Source: Lachnospiraceae bacterium
Lineage (GTDB): Bacteria > Bacillota > Clostridia > Lachnospirales > Lachnospiraceae
NCBI GenBank assembly: GCA_910574285.1
Contig: CAJTAL010000050.1
Coordinates: forward strand, 1-32,024
DNA: 32,024 nt
Reading direction: 5' to 3'
Shown here: piece after piece, positions 31,921-32,024 of the stretch
Position numbering within the stretch: the first letter of the stretch is position 1
Layout of the letters: the number at the start of each line of letters is the position of its first letter
Notes under the pieces: generated by a model
Database searches by the model: none
The model's input: only the letters and a program-made list of their open reading frames with translations
Told to the model about the DNA's origin: nothing
Program-made: the position numbers and the translations under genes

Positions 31921-32024
31921 CTGAATCAGCACCACCGGCTTAGCCGGTGGTTTGTTATCCGCCCTATAAGGGCTCGTTCCCGGCGCTGGAGTCTAAAGAC
32001 CCATCGAATGGTTCGCCAGCCGCA
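31921..32024 (-). mobile_element. Right end of an IS200/IS605-like element
   Basis: The window ends in two close hairpins: ACCACCGGC/GCCGGTGGT (31931-31951, three-base loop) and GCCCT/AGGGC (31961-31973). Compact subterminal hairpins of this sort mark IS200/IS605 ends, which have no terminal inverted repeats. I recognise the CACCACCGGCTTAGCCGGTG type of end from clostridial elements of this family. On the minus strand the order is tnpB tail, hairpins, element end near 31930, flank. In such elements this end also carries the TnpB guide RNA. The rest of the element lies outside the window. Confidence 0.5.
31964..32023 (-). CDS. Probable C-terminus of TnpB (partial)
   Basis: The last 19 codons of a minus-strand frame enter from the window edge: AAGEPFDGSLDSSAGNEPL then TAG. 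The stop falls inside the second hairpin of the IS-like end, where tnpB of IS605-family elements normally finishes. The piece is too short to show the zinc finger or RuvC residues, so this rests on position alone. Confidence 0.35.
   Translation of the reverse strand, partial: AAGEPFDGSLDSSAGNEPL

Noticed and set aside
1-32024. tRNA or rRNA genes
   Set aside because: I saw no cloverleaf with CCA-type end or rRNA signature on either strand.

Overview
The window looks like a chromosomal segment of a spore-forming, low-to-moderate GC Firmicute, most likely a member of Clostridia close to the Lachnospiraceae. The evidence is a complete spoIIIAA-AH sporulation operon, a ylxM-ffh-rpsP-khpA-rimM-trmD operon, an orphan 1417-residue acyl-CoA dehydratase activase protein, a Bce-type two-component system, strong AGGAGG-type ribosome binding sites and TTGACA/TATAAT promoters. 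No species can be named from sequence alone.

Layout. (1) 1-2100: a Bce-like response regulator and histidine kinase (minus strand). Downstream of them a BceR-like operator and promoter remain, but the ABC-transporter ATPase gene they should drive is cut to 19 codons. (2) 2130-5535: a MoxR ATPase, DUF58 protein and DUF4129-like membrane protein operon (plus). (3) 5636-10182 (minus): a nitroreductase; a lipoprotein/HAD phosphatase/signal peptidase I operon; and a TrmB-type regulator overlapping a diaminopimelate decarboxylase. (4) 10213-12674 (minus): a rhomboid-like membrane protein with a zinc-ribbon tail, then pyruvate kinase. (5) 12834-17255 (plus): the two-headed dehydratase activase. (6) 17308-21352 (minus): the ylxM to trmD translation and SRP operon. 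TrmD carries an unusual C-terminal heptad repeat encoded by a 21-base minisatellite that runs on past its stop codon.

(7) 21360-23780 is an accessory scar between ylxM and spoIIIAH. It holds fragments of an integrase, an excisionase-like gene and a Cys-rich protein, a cluster of strong inverted repeats, an intact AT-rich XRE regulator with a palindromic operator, and a compact locus that looks like a type I toxin-antitoxin module. That module has a 31-residue hydrophobic peptide gene facing a small RNA, and both transcripts start from near-identical promoter and leader sequences in inverted orientation. (8) 23788-28890 (minus): the spoIIIA operon behind a sigma-E-like promoter. (9) 28900-29600: a small second scar with a truncated GNAT acetyltransferase. 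(10) 29593-31873: pnp, with two possible in-frame starts. (11) 31921-32024: an end resembling an IS200/IS605-family element, with the probable last codons of tnpB, running off the window.

Most of the window is core housekeeping. The novelty sits in the 21.4-23.8 kb scar, the TrmD tail, the orphaned Bce system and the IS-like end. All starts were chosen by ribosome binding site position, promoter overlap and family alignment from memory. No database search was possible.
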